This document shows, piece after piece, positions 9,549-18,033 of a DNA stretch of 64,000 bases; the stretch's first letter is position 1, and each line of letters opens with the position of its first letter. The notes under the pieces are model-generated. The model saw nothing but the letters and a program-made list of their open reading frames with translations. It did no database searches and had not been told where the DNA came from. Position numbers and translations under genes: made by a program. Source of the stretch: Candidatus Kapaibacterium sp. (GTDB lineage Bacteria; Bacteroidota; Ignavibacteria; Kapaibacteriales; HRBIN21); assembly GCA_938084565.1 (NCBI GenBank), contig CALKEU010000001.1:62001-126000 (forward strand), in the 5' to 3' direction.

Positions 9549-10948
9549 CGCAGCTTCCTCCCCTCTTCGAGCAGTTCGTTGACCATGCTCAGCGATATCC
9601 CCTCGGCATAGTACCGCACGAGCGGTTCTGTCCCCGACGGGCGGATGAGCAGCCAGCCATTGGGGACGTAGAACTTATAGCCATCCGTGGTGTCAATGCG
9701 CTCGACCGGATATCGTCCGAGCCTGGCCGGCTGCTTAGCGCATGCCCGCAAGATGGCGGCTTTTTCTCGCTCGCTGACGGCAACATCAACACGGCGATAC
9801 CGATGCGGCCCGAGCTCCTCATCCAGCTCTGCACTCAACTGCTTGAGCGTCTTCTGCCGCCGTGCGACCATCTCCGCCAGAAGGAGCCCACAGAAGATCC
9901 CATCCCGCTCCGGAATGTGAATAACGCTGGCAAAGCCCCCTGATTCCTCCCCGCCCAAGAGGACGCGCTCCTGCACCATGAGCTGCACGATATGCTTGAA
10001 GCCCACCGGCGTCACGTACAGCGGGATCTCGTGACGCTGGCAATACAGGTCCACCATGGAAGTGACCGAGACAGTTTTAGCAACAGCCCCACGGCGCTTC
10101 TTGTCCTCGTAGAGGTACTTGAGCAGGAGCACGAACAGACGCTGCGCATCTACGTAATTTCCTTCCTGATCGAGCGCTGCCAGCCGGTCAGCGTCCCCAT
10201 CGGTCACCAGGCACAGGTCGTAGCGCCCCGTTCGACGCACATATTCCATCGTGGCGCGGAGGTGTTCCGGGATAGGCTCCGGCTGCCCCAGCTCTCCAAA
10301 GCTTGGATTGAGCTCAGCATGGAGCTCCTCAACCATGGGGAGCATAGCACGCAGTAGCCCCATCCCTGCCCCATACATGGGATCGTGCAGAATGCGCAGC
10401 CCTGAGCCCTGGATGAGCTCAAGGTCAATCTTCTTGCGGACATGCCGGATGTAGGACTCTCGAGGGTCGAACGGTCGAACGAGATTGCTGTGGACGTATT
10501 CCTGCAGAGATTTCACATTCCACCGCTTCGGGGGCTTACGCAGCACTTGCTCCAGATGGCGCTCCAGCTCGGCAATCTGCTCCGGCGTGGCAGGCCCCCC
10601 GAAGCTCCCCCGTACTTTGTACCCGTTGTAGACAGGCGGATTGTGACTGGCTGTGATGACTATCCCTAACGCCGCCCCCTTCTGCTTCGTGTGGAAGGAT
10701 ACAAGCGGCGTGGGCGCAAAACTCTCCATCAGATGGACGACAATATTTTCCGCCGCAAAGATCCGAGCCACCTCATGGGCAAACTCCCGGGACAGGAAGC
10801 GGGTATCGTAGCCGATGACAACAGCAGGATACTTCAGCTCGAGCGAGTGTACGTACCGAGCTGTCGACAAGGCCACCAGTCGGAGATTGTCCACCGTGAA
10901 ATCGTAGGCTATCACCCCACGCCAGCCATCCGTCCCGAAGCGAATCAT
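9545..10948 (-). CDS. Phosphoglucomutase/phosphomannomutase family protein
   Basis: 467 residues of the alpha-D-phosphohexomutase superfamily, interconverting hexose 1- and 6-phosphates through a phosphoserine. The active-site loop TASHNPP carries the phosphorylated Ser at 101; the Mg-binding DGDADR loop, the sugar-specificity loop GGEESGG and the phosphate-binding RPSGTEP loop near the C-terminus are all intact. Hence it is a complete enzyme, but whether it prefers glucose, mannose or glucosamine cannot be read from the sequence; [11 protein letters not shown] at the N-terminus fits the PGM/PMM branch. It is the last gene of the trxA-phhB-eno operon and its ATG overlaps the eno stop (ATGA). 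Confidence 0.92.
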   Translation of the reverse strand: MIRFGTDGWRGVIAYDFTVDNLRLVALSTARYVHSLELKYPAVVIGYDTRFLSREFAHEVARIFAAENIVVHLMESFAPTPLVSFHTKQKGAALGIVITASHNPPVYNGYKVRGSFGGPATPEQIAELERHLEQVLRKPPKRWNVKSLQEYVHSNLVRPFDPRESYIRHVRKKIDLELIQGSGLRILHDPMYGAGMGLLRAMLPMVEELHAELNPSFGELGQPEPIPEHLRATMEYVRRTGRYDLCLVTDGDADRLAALDQEGNYVDAQRLFVLLLKYLYEDKKRRGAVAKTVSVTSMVDLYCQRHEIPLYVTPVGFKHIVQLMVQERVLLGGEESGGFASVIHIPERDGIFCGLLLAEMVARRQKTLKQLSAELDEELGPHRYRRVDVAVSEREKAAILRACAKQPARLGRYPVERIDTTDGYKFYVPNGWLLIRPSGTEPLVRYYAEGISLSMVNELLEEGRKLR

Positions 10949-12264
10949 TGACCCACCCCCACCGATGACACAGATCGCTGAAAGAGTCCAAGCGTGCCAG
11001 CAAAGAGAGCCTGTCTACCTAGAGCTTCCTCGATTCGCAACAGCTCGTTGTACTTCGCTGTCCGCTCCCCCCGACAGGGAGCCCCTGCCTTGATCTGGCC
11101 CGCACCGAACCCGACGGCCAAGTGCGCAATGGTGACATCTTCTGTCTCGCCTGAGCGATGGGAGAGAATCGTCCGATATCCTGCCCGATGAGCAAGCTGA
11201 ACGGTCTCAGCCGTCTCACTCAGGGTCCCCACTTGGTTTGGCTTGACGAGAATGGCGTTCGCTACGCCTTCTGCAATTCCGCGTGCGAGCAGGGCCGGAT
11301 GCGTCGCGAAGATGTCGTCCCCGACCAGCTGCAGTCGACCGCCCAAGCGCTGAGTCAGCTTCTGCCATCCCGCCCAATCATCCTCCCCGAGCCCGTCTTC
11401 GATCGAGAGGATAGGGTAGCTTGCAGCAAGCTGCTCGTACCAGGCGATGAGCTCCTCGGCTGTCTGCGTCGGTTGCCGGGAGCGGGGAAACTCGTAGCCT
11501 CCATGACGCGCTAGCTCACTTGCTGCTACGTCGAGCCCGATAGCAACCTGCACCCCCGGCCGGTAGCCAGCGTGCTCGATGGCCGCCACGAGGAGTTCGA
11601 GTGCTTCTTCGTGCGAACGCACCTGTGGGGCAAACCCTCCTTCATCACCGACGGCGGTGCTGTAGCCGCGCACGCGCAAGAGGTCGCGAAGCGCAGCATA
11701 GATCTCTGCCCCCGCGCGCACGGCTTCAGCAAAGCTCGGAACCCCATGGGGGATGAGCAGGAATTCCTGCACATCGAGACTGTTTTCGGCATGGCGTCCG
11801 CCGTTGAGCACGTTGAACAGGGGTACGGGCAAGCACCGTGCGGCAGCTCCACCCAGGTAGGTAAAGAGCGGCAGACCGAGAGCTGCCGCTGCCGCCTGGG
11901 CTACGGCGAGTGAAACACCGAGCACAGCATTGGCTCCAAGCTCTGCTTTGGTCGGAGTACCATCCAGATGGCGCAGCTGCGCATCGATTGCCCATTGCTC
12001 GAGAGCATCCATCCCGCGCAGAGCTGGGGCAATACGCTCGTGCACATTGGCAATGGCTTTCTGCACGCCACGGCCCCTATACCGCTGCCCTCCATCGCGG
12101 AGTTCAACAGCTTCGCGCCGCCCCGTACTGGCTCCCGCCGGAACGGCTGCTCGCCCCCGCACCCCACCGGCGAGGATGACCTCCACCTCGAGTGTAGGCT
12201 GACCCCGTGAATCCAAGATCTCTCGAGCCCGTATCTGCTCGATGCAGGTCCGCCCACTCCCCAT
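10945..12264 (-). CDS. eno: Enolase
   Basis: Converts 2-phosphoglycerate to phosphoenolpyruvate in glycolysis; 439 residues from the chosen start. Diagnostic blocks: [16 protein letters not shown] near the N-terminus, the mobile loop [16 protein letters not shown], the metal ligands in [19 protein letters not shown] and [10 protein letters not shown], the catalytic lysine in [13 protein letters not shown], and the signature [18 protein letters not shown]. The ORF can start at GTG 12270, but the ATG at 12264 has GAGGTG five bases upstream and is preferred. It sits 14 bp after the pterin dehydratase stop. Confidence 0.97.
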   Translation of the reverse strand: MGSGRTCIEQIRAREILDSRGQPTLEVEVILAGGVRGRAAVPAGASTGRREAVELRDGGQRYRGRGVQKAIANVHERIAPALRGMDALEQWAIDAQLRHLDGTPTKAELGANAVLGVSLAVAQAAAAALGLPLFTYLGGAAARCLPVPLFNVLNGGRHAENSLDVQEFLLIPHGVPSFAEAVRAGAEIYAALRDLLRVRGYSTAVGDEGGFAPQVRSHEEALELLVAAIEHAGYRPGVQVAIGLDVAASELARHGGYEFPRSRQPTQTAEELIAWYEQLAASYPILSIEDGLGEDDWAGWQKLTQRLGGRLQLVGDDIFATHPALLARGIAEGVANAILVKPNQVGTLSETAETVQLAHRAGYRTILSHRSGETEDVTIAHLAVGFGAGQIKAGAPCRGERTAKYNELLRIEEALGRQALFAGTLGLFQRSVSSVGVGQ

Positions 12265-12278
12265 TGACACACCTCAGC

Positions 12279-12572
12279 TCAGAAGCGTAGCTGCTCTATC
12301 TTCTTCGCCAGCGCTACGTCAAGCGCTGTGATACCTCCACGGTCGTGGGTAGAGAGCATCACCCGCAGCTTGTTCCAGCCATAGAGAAGCACATCGGGAT
12401 GGTGATCCATTGCTTCTGCCACGATAGCGATGGCATTGAGGAAGCCTACAGCTGCAGCGAAATTCGGCAACACAAACTCCCGCACTATGCTCTTCCCCTC
12501 ACGCTGCCACAGCGGTAATTCCTCCAATGCCTGCTGAAGCTCTTCCTCACTGAGCAGCGGAGGACGCCCCAT
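12279..12572 (-). CDS. Pterin-4a-carbinolamine dehydratase
   Basis: 97 residues. The protein shows the family layout: [11 protein letters not shown], then W...[23 protein letters not shown], and the active-site block [23 protein letters not shown] with the paired histidines and GGIT-LD. Family members dehydrate 4a-hydroxytetrahydrobiopterin during pterin recycling, and many bacterial copies moonlight or stand alone without phenylalanine hydroxylase; no hydroxylase is nearby. The gene overlaps the 3' end of trxA by 26 bp in another frame, so the pair is translationally coupled. Confidence 0.93.
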   Translation of the reverse strand: MGRPPLLSEEELQQALEELPLWQREGKSIVREFVLPNFAAAVGFLNAIAIVAEAMDHHPDVLLYGWNKLRVMLSTHDRGGITALDVALAKKIEQLRF

Positions 12573-12906
12573 CGGTCGTCTCAGCCAAGAGTGCCTCCAG
12601 ACGCTCTACGAGATATCCCTTCGGGACTGCCCCAATGATAGTGTCCACGTGCTCTCCGGCACGGAACAGCAGAAGCGAAGGAATTGCCCGGATACCGTAC
12701 TGCATAGCAACACGCGGATTGTGGTCCACATCAACCTTGGCCACCTTGACACCGCGGCTGGCATACTCGCGAGCAATCTCTTCCACCACCGGTGCAATCA
12801 TCCGGCACGGCCCACACCAGATAGCCCAGAAATCCACCAACACCACCCCAGGGTACTGCAACACCTCCGTGCTAAAGGTCTGATCGGTCACATCGACAGG
12901 CTTCAT
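12547..12906 (-). CDS. trxA: Thioredoxin
   Basis: 119 residues from the ATG at 12906. The active site is WCGPC (C31, C34) in [21 protein letters not shown]; cis-Pro lies in the AIPSLLLF segment and the [15 protein letters not shown] stretch is classic. It reduces protein disulfides in the cytoplasm. The open frame extends 14 codons further, but the internal ATG fits the family's N-terminus and is close behind the promoter motif at 12950-12957. It heads the operon trxA, pterin dehydratase, eno, phosphohexomutase. Confidence 0.95.
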   Translation of the reverse strand: MKPVDVTDQTFSTEVLQYPGVVLVDFWAIWCGPCRMIAPVVEEIAREYASRGVKVAKVDVDHNPRVAMQYGIRAIPSLLLFRAGEHVDTIIGAVPKGYLVERLEALLAETTDGASSAAQ

Positions 12907-12949
12907 CGCTGCTACTCTCACTTCTGTACCTGACCCAAGGAAACGCAAG

Positions 12950-12957
12950 CAAAAATA
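12950..12957 (-). promoter_or_regulatory. TATTTTTG -7 promoter element upstream of trxA
   Basis: Reading the minus strand, TATTTTTG is followed by CTTGCG, 44 bp before the chosen trxA start. It is an exact TAnnTTTG match and implies a short leader of roughly 35 bases for the trxA-eno operon. Confidence 0.65.
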
Positions 12958-13026
12958 GCAAAAAGCGCCTGCTCCCCGCAGCCGTGGCCTAAGCCTCAGC
13001 AGCCGCCGTGGAGAGAGATGGGTTAC

Positions 13027-14472
13027 TCAATCTTCACCCTGCGCTTTCGTAAAGCCGAGGGCCCCATCCAGCTCGGAGAGCTTCTCCACGTGCATCCACC
13101 GATAGCCTTCGCCGACACGACGGAGTAGCTCTATGATAGCCGCCTCATCTGCTTCGGAGACGCCCTCCCGCAGCAGGAAGCGGCAACGGTAGTGATCGAC
13201 AAAGTCCGGCATTGCCCCCGTCGGCGGGTACACCTTGGTCCCCCGGTTCGAGATCATCTTGAGCCGGAAGGGCGTTCCCTGGCTGAGACGCTCCAGCTCC
13301 GGCCCTAGCTGCTCGGGCAACTGAGCTGTCTCCACAAAGATATCCACTCCGATAACGCGCCGGGAGTTCGGCTGTACCCACACTAGATCCCGCCTCAATC
13401 GCGGAATACGCAAGGGCTTATACTGCCGCACGCTCGCCGTCTGTGGCTTCCGTCCGAGATTGGCAATGATGGCCTCCGTATAGGCCGTCGTCGAGGCTCC
13501 CCGATCGTAGCCCACGACATCCCCGGTCAAGACTCTCCCCTCCTCCAGCGTCACGAGAAGGGCATTCTCAATGAGCTCAGCTGCCTCAAACTCGCCCAAG
13601 TAGCGCAACATCAAGATGGCCGACCCAATGACTGCCGTCGGATTCGCTACGTTCTTGCCAGCATACTTCGGGGCTGAGCCGTGGACGGCTTCGAAAATAG
13701 CCACCTCATCCCCGATATTGGCCGATGGGGCAAACCCTAATCCGCCAATGAGCGCTGAGGTGAGATCGCTCAGAATGTCCCCATTCATGTTCGTGGTCAC
13801 AATAACCTCGAACTGCTCGGGGCGCTTGACCAATTGGTGCGCACAGTTGTCCACAATGATGTGGTGCGCCTCGATGTCGGGGTACTCCTGGGCTATGTCC
13901 TCGAAGACACGCTTCATCATGCCCTCGGTCAGCTTCAAGATATTGGCCTTCGTAGCGCAATGGACACTGCGCCGCCCCTCGGCCCGTGCAAGCTCAAAGG
14001 CCAGCCGCACAACTTTCTCACATCCCTTCCGAGAGACGAGCTTGAGCGCCTGTGCTACCCCTGGGGTTTGCATGTACTCAATGGCCGCATAGAGATCCTC
14101 AACGTTTTCACGAACTACCACCAAATCGATCCCCCTCCCGCTGTACGGGGTCTTCACGTTCGGGTACTCCCGCACCGGGCGAACATTCGCATAGGTCTCA
14201 AAGAGCTTCCGCAGCGTGACATTTGCACTCTTCTCCCCGTAGCCTACAGGGGTCTCCAGGGGGCCCTTCAAGACAACACGCGTGCGCCGGATCGACTCAA
14301 TAGTTTCGGCCGGCACCCCAGACTCAATCCCTTTCCGGAAAACGCTCGCCCCCGCTTGGCACTCCTCCCACTCAATCGATACACCGGCCGCTTCCAGAAT
14401 CCGTCGCGCCGCCCCAACGACCTCAGGCCCAATGCCATCACCCGGTATGAGCGTTACACGATGTTTGGCCAT
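13027..14472 (-). CDS. icd: Isocitrate dehydrogenase, long Thermus-type
   Basis: 481 residues from the ATG at 14472. The first ~335 residues are a standard beta-decarboxylating dehydrogenase: LIPGDGIGPEV, the substrate loop KGPLETPVGYGEKSANVTLRK, RENVEDLYAAIEY, CATKANILKLTEG, DNCAHQLV, then NMNGDILSDLTSALIGGLG with the metal aspartates, and the cofactor block EAVHGSAPKYAGKNVANP. A ~140-residue C-terminal extension follows, as in the ~496-residue Thermus thermophilus and Rickettsia-type enzymes and absent from E. coli Icd. It makes 2-oxoglutarate in the TCA cycle; NADP use is likely but not proven. It stands alone between its own promoter motif (14512) and the trxA promoter. Confidence 0.92.
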   Translation of the reverse strand: MAKHRVTLIPGDGIGPEVVGAARRILEAAGVSIEWEECQAGASVFRKGIESGVPAETIESIRRTRVVLKGPLETPVGYGEKSANVTLRKLFETYANVRPVREYPNVKTPYSGRGIDLVVVRENVEDLYAAIEYMQTPGVAQALKLVSRKGCEKVVRLAFELARAEGRRSVHCATKANILKLTEGMMKRVFEDIAQEYPDIEAHHIIVDNCAHQLVKRPEQFEVIVTTNMNGDILSDLTSALIGGLGFAPSANIGDEVAIFEAVHGSAPKYAGKNVANPTAVIGSAILMLRYLGEFEAAELIENALLVTLEEGRVLTGDVVGYDRGASTTAYTEAIIANLGRKPQTASVRQYKPLRIPRLRRDLVWVQPNSRRVIGVDIFVETAQLPEQLGPELERLSQGTPFRLKMISNRGTKVYPPTGAMPDFVDHYRCRFLLREGVSEADEAAIIELLRRVGEGYRWMHVEKLSELDGALGFTKAQGED

Positions 14473-14511
14473 GCTCACTCGCTCTTCCTCGTGACACCAG
14501 ACCCTCTGTGG

Positions 14512-14519
14512 CAAAAATA
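14512..14519 (-). promoter_or_regulatory. TATTTTTG -7 promoter element upstream of icd
   Basis: Minus strand TATTTTTG followed by CCACAG, 40 bp before the icd ATG. Exact TAnnTTTG match. A short direct TTTG lies only a few bases upstream, so no properly spaced -33 element is claimed. The stretch 14520-14620 beyond it holds no gene I can see. Confidence 0.65.
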
Positions 14520-14620
14520 GGGCAAAGCCAGAGCTCTACCGCTGATCGCCCCCCACCTCTGGATTGGGCATTCTGCCGCACTTTGGGGAAATTTTCCCTA
14601 TCCCTGCTGCAGGCAACTCC

Positions 14621-14652
14621 TCAAACAAAAACCCCCGCCAATCGGCGGGGGT
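14621..14652 (-). terminator. Rho-independent terminator of the flagellar operon
   Basis: A perfect 8-bp stem CCCCCGCC/GGCGGGGG with loop AATC (14632-14651), followed on the minus strand by TTTTTGTTTG. It lies 25 bp beyond the stop of the small Cys-rich peptide gene and ends the minus-strand flgN-to-peptide operon. Confidence 0.9.
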
Positions 14653-14676
14653 TGCTGTTCCCACAACTCACCTCTA

Positions 14677-14859
14677 TCAGTAGCCGGTGTTGACAGCATC
14701 CTGCCACACACCGGGGTTCGTTGGGTCGTTACCGCAGTATGGACATCCCGGCGCAGCGCACGGATCAGTCCCCTGCCCCTTGGCGAGCGTCATTTCCATC
14801 TCCTCCAGAAAGCGCTGCACTTCCCGCAACTGCCCGACGAACTCCATGAAGTCCTTCAT
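14677..14859 (-). CDS. 60-residue Cys-rich peptide at the end of the flagellar operon
   Basis: Starts at the ATG at 14859 behind a strong AAAGGGG Shine-Dalgarno; the open frame reaches upstream to 14922 but without a ribosome site. The product has an amphipathic, acidic helix of ~30 residues (MKDFMEFVGQLREVQRFLEEM) and a different C-terminal half, GTDPCAAPGCPYCGNDPTNP, with three cysteines in C-x4-C-x2-C spacing, ending NTGY. There is no signal peptide or membrane segment. The two-part form (helical leader, small Cys/Gly/Pro tail) resembles a ribosomally made, modified peptide precursor, or a tiny metal-binding protein; neither can be shown. It lies 66 bp after the TPR kinase stop and directly before the operon terminator. 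No RiPP-modifying enzyme is in the window. Confidence 0.7.
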   Translation of the reverse strand: MKDFMEFVGQLREVQRFLEEMEMTLAKGQGTDPCAAPGCPYCGNDPTNPGVWQDAVNTGY

Positions 14860-14925
14860 TGCTGCCCCTTTGGTTTGTTGTTGCACATCCACGTTTCCTC
14901 GCACGCCATCTACCGAAGCCAACCC

Positions 14926-17205
14926 CTATGCCATATCGGCAGATTCTCTCTCCTCGGGTGGAGGTTCTCCTGTAGCCGCTAGCGCCTCAGGGGAATAGAC
15001 GAGGCGATCTTCATCCGGGAAATACGCCACCCAGCCCGGGCGTGGGCGATACCCCTGTTCCCCTTCCTCGAGCGTTGGAGCCTCTGCTCGTAAGTGCTGC
15101 CACTCCTCTGGTTCGGGATCCCCTACGAAGTAGGGCCCTTCCCCACGCCGGAAGGGAATCTGGAGGTAGAAGATGGAGCCTTTGCCTCGGCAGGATTCGC
15201 ACCATACACGGCAACGCATACGGTCGGCGAGCCACTTGACGATATAGAGTCCCAATCCCACGCTTGGTTCCCCGAGCGTGGGATGGACATTCTCTGCCCG
15301 CCCAAGCTTCTTGAACAACTTGGGCAGCTCTGACGGCGGAATACCAACCCCTTCGTCTTCAACTGCAATCCGAGCCCCTCCATCGGCTGTACGGCGCAGC
15401 CGAATCCACACCCGTGCCCCCTTGGGGGAGTACTTGATTGCATTGAGGAGGTAGTTCGTGAGTATCTCCTGCGTGTGTGTCCAATCCATTGGCACGCGGA
15501 AGGGGTCTTCCTCGCTGTCGACGATGACCTGGATGTCTTTGTAGCTGATCTCCCGATGCTGGTAGGCAACAATGCGACGCACCAGCTCCCGGAGGTCGTC
15601 CACCTGATAGTAGTGCTGCACCCCCTTCATCTCCAGCGTCTGCCACCGGGAGAGGAGCTGCAGCTCATCACGCAGATGCTCGGAAGCCCGCAGAATATAG
15701 TCGGCCGTCTCTAGGATGACCGATGGCTCCAGCCGATTCAGCCCCTTGAGGATGAGATCGGCATTGGTCATAATTCCCCCGACGAGGTTGCGGAGCTCGT
15801 GAGAGAGGACGGAGAGCAGTGTAAAGCGCTCCTCCATGGCGCGCTGGTACTCCGAATAGGCGCGCTCGACTTCGGCGCGCTGGCGGTCTACCTCCGCTAG
15901 TGCTGTCGCCAGCTCCTCATTGCGCAGTCGGTAGAGCTCCCGCTCATAGCGCAAACGCTCCATTTCCAATTCCTTCTCCAGCACCGTGATGGCCTGCTGC
16001 CGACGCTGACCCAGGAAGCGCTCGTAGAGGGCCCAATAGCGCTTGTAGTAGTCTAGGGCCTTGTCCAGCACACCCTGCTCTTCGAAGATGCGTGCGCACA
16101 GGCGCGTAAACTCCATCTCCCAGAAGAGCATCCCATGCTGTCGCGCCAGTTGCATCCCGATGTGGTAGTGCTGCAACCCAACCTGGAAGTCCTTCATGGC
16201 AATGAGCACATCCCCCAACTCCCGCCGCAGTTTGATTGCTAGGTTGACATCCCGGAGGTGCTGGAACTTCTGGAGTATTTGGCGCAGCTCGTAGAAGGCA
16301 TCCAGTGTCTTCCCCTGGTGGAAGTAGAGCATGGCGAGCGTGGAGAGTGTGGCAGCCTCCCCGAGTTCATTTCCCATACCTTTGTACAGCGCGAGAGCTT
16401 CCTCCTGGTAGCGCTGTGCTTCCTCCCACCGGCGCTGGAGCGCCATGAGGTGCCCGAGATTCGAGAGCGCCAGAGCGAGCATGTACGTTGTCTCCGTCTC
16501 CCGCAGCAGCTCGCAGGCTTGCTGCAAGAAGGCTTCCGCCTCCTGGAAGCGCCCGAGCTGCACGTAGACACCGGCAATCCCAATTGCCGTAATGCCCAAA
16601 CCCCGCTTATCCTCCAGCTCAACCTGGTGCCGATATGCCTGCAGGAGGCGACGGAGCCCTTGCTCGAACTGCCCCAGAGCAGCATACACACTCCCAATAT
16701 TGCTCAGAGCAGCAGCCCAGTTTCGCTGTGCTAACTGATTGTGTGGATCGTTCTGCAGGAGCTGCTCACACAACTGCTGGGCCCGGCTGTAGTAGTCATA
16801 GGCCTTATCCCACTGCGCCAAGCGCATGGAGATCCCACCCAGCACGAGCAGGGTAGGGATGACCCACCGGGTCTCATCGTGGCCCTCAAACCAGGCGAGC
16901 GCTGTGCGAGCAGCCTGGAGGGCCTGCTCTGCATCGCCGGTGAAAAAGAAGAGTGCGGCACGATTGCGAAGGCAGTGGGCGCGCCTACAGTCATCGTTGA
17001 GCTCCTCGAGCAGAGATTCGGCATAAAGGGCTGCATTGAGAGCTTCCCGAGGGCGGGAATGGCACTTGGACCAGGCATACTTATTGGCGATATCCACACG
17101 CTCTGCATCGCTACTGGCGCAGCGCAGCTGCTCCTGCAGCTCCGGATCGAGCTTCTCCCAAAGATCCATCGCACCTGGCATACCTGTATTGGGGTCGACG
17201 AGCAT
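14926..17205 (-). CDS. Cytosolic TPR-repeat sensor histidine kinase
   Basis: About 759 residues from the ATG at 17205 (ATG at 17169 is an alternative; longer starts would lie inside motA). There is no signal peptide or transmembrane segment. Residues ~50-370 are TPR repeats (for example QRNWAAALSNIGSVYAALGQ and ALALSNLGHLMALQRR), then a coiled coil (~380-460). The dimerisation/phosphoacceptor helix has H469 in LSVLSHELRNLVGG; the ATPase domain shows the N box NYLLNAIKYSPKG, the G1 box DEGVGIP and the G2 box GLGLYIVKWLADR. All catalytic residues needed are there. A ~60-residue Pro/Glu-rich tail follows. TPRs bind peptides or proteins, so the input is probably an intracellular partner. Downstream of motA, it may tie motility to a phosphorelay; no cognate response regulator is adjacent. 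Confidence 0.9.
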   Translation of the reverse strand: MLVDPNTGMPGAMDLWEKLDPELQEQLRCASSDAERVDIANKYAWSKCHSRPREALNAALYAESLLEELNDDCRRAHCLRNRAALFFFTGDAEQALQAARTALAWFEGHDETRWVIPTLLVLGGISMRLAQWDKAYDYYSRAQQLCEQLLQNDPHNQLAQRNWAAALSNIGSVYAALGQFEQGLRRLLQAYRHQVELEDKRGLGITAIGIAGVYVQLGRFQEAEAFLQQACELLRETETTYMLALALSNLGHLMALQRRWEEAQRYQEEALALYKGMGNELGEAATLSTLAMLYFHQGKTLDAFYELRQILQKFQHLRDVNLAIKLRRELGDVLIAMKDFQVGLQHYHIGMQLARQHGMLFWEMEFTRLCARIFEEQGVLDKALDYYKRYWALYERFLGQRRQQAITVLEKELEMERLRYERELYRLRNEELATALAEVDRQRAEVERAYSEYQRAMEERFTLLSVLSHELRNLVGGIMTNADLILKGLNRLEPSVILETADYILRASEHLRDELQLLSRWQTLEMKGVQHYYQVDDLRELVRRIVAYQHREISYKDIQVIVDSEEDPFRVPMDWTHTQEILTNYLLNAIKYSPKGARVWIRLRRTADGGARIAVEDEGVGIPPSELPKLFKKLGRAENVHPTLGEPSVGLGLYIVKWLADRMRCRVWCESCRGKGSIFYLQIPFRRGEGPYFVGDPEPEEWQHLRAEAPTLEEGEQGYRPRPGWVAYFPDEDRLVYSPEALAATGEPPPEERESADMA

Positions 17206-17222
17206 GGCTGATTCATTGGCAA

Positions 17223-18029
17223 TTATCGTGCCGAAAAGGGCGATTCCACGCCCGGCAACTGTTCCAAGAGACGAAGTTGCTGCTGTAAGGGGAAGCTTGC
17301 CAGCAAGCGGAGCCGGACCACCGAAGGAGGTTCCCCCTGCTGGATTGCCACCACACCCTCGGTCATCATGCGCCAGAGGTTCACCTCTTCGTGGTGGAGG
17401 GCGCGTAGCTTGTCGGCGATGGGAAGCCAAACGATGTTAGCCATGAAGATGCCCCACATTGTGGCAATGAAGGCGGTAGCGATGTGGCGGATCAAGATCG
17501 CAGGATCATCCCCGGCAGAGGCGAGCGTTGCAATAAGGCCCATGACGGTCCCGATGATGCCCATCGTCGGCGAGTAGCCCCCCATTTTGACGAACAGATT
17601 GATGTTAGCCTGGTGGCGGGCGGTGAGGAATTCAAGCTCGAGTTCACTAGCCTGCCGGAGGGCCTCGGGCTCCATGCCGTCGATACTGTGCTGGAGGAGC
17701 TTCCGCAGGTAGGGATGGTGGACTTCCGGCAGATGGCGCTCCAGACCTAAGACCCCATCCCGGCGGGCGATGGCGGCAAAGTGTACGATTTGCTCCATGA
17801 GTTGTTGGGGCTCGTAGTGCCGGGAAGCAATCGCCAGAGCAATCAGCCGTGGGATGCGCCGCACCTGCTCCCACGTGCTTCCAGCGATGGTAGCAGCGAA
17901 GGTACCGCCGAAGACAATCATCAAGGCTGGCAGCAACACGAGCATCCCCGGAGTACCGCCTTCGAGCACGAACGCTCCGAAGATGCTCCCGATGCCGAGC
18001 AGGATTCCCAGAAGCGTCGTTGCCTGCAT
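17223..18029 (-). CDS. motA: Flagellar motor stator protein MotA
   Basis: 268 residues from the ATG at 18029, which has GGTGA five bases upstream. Two N-terminal membrane helices (LLGILLGIGSIFGAFVLEGG and LVLLPALMIVFGGTFAATIAG), a cytoplasmic loop with the conserved ARRDGVLGLERHL block, and a second pair of helices with GGYSPTMGIIGTVMGLIATLA and IATAFIATMWGIFMANIVWLPI. This matches MotA/PomA, which forms the proton- or sodium-driven stator with MotB. No motB follows, as it normally would; the kinase gene takes that place. The gene begins 4 bp after the flgL stop. Confidence 0.93.
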   Translation of the reverse strand: MQATTLLGILLGIGSIFGAFVLEGGTPGMLVLLPALMIVFGGTFAATIAGSTWEQVRRIPRLIALAIASRHYEPQQLMEQIVHFAAIARRDGVLGLERHLPEVHHPYLRKLLQHSIDGMEPEALRQASELELEFLTARHQANINLFVKMGGYSPTMGIIGTVMGLIATLASAGDDPAILIRHIATAFIATMWGIFMANIVWLPIADKLRALHHEEVNLWRMMTEGVVAIQQGEPPSVVRLRLLASFPLQQQLRLLEQLPGVESPFSAR

Positions 18030-18033
18030 AGCG

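Noticed and set aside
17206-17430. Longer N-terminus of the TPR kinase overlapping motA
   Set aside because: It would run through the 3' end of motA; composition there is a shadow, and the TPR protein starts naturally after the motA stop.
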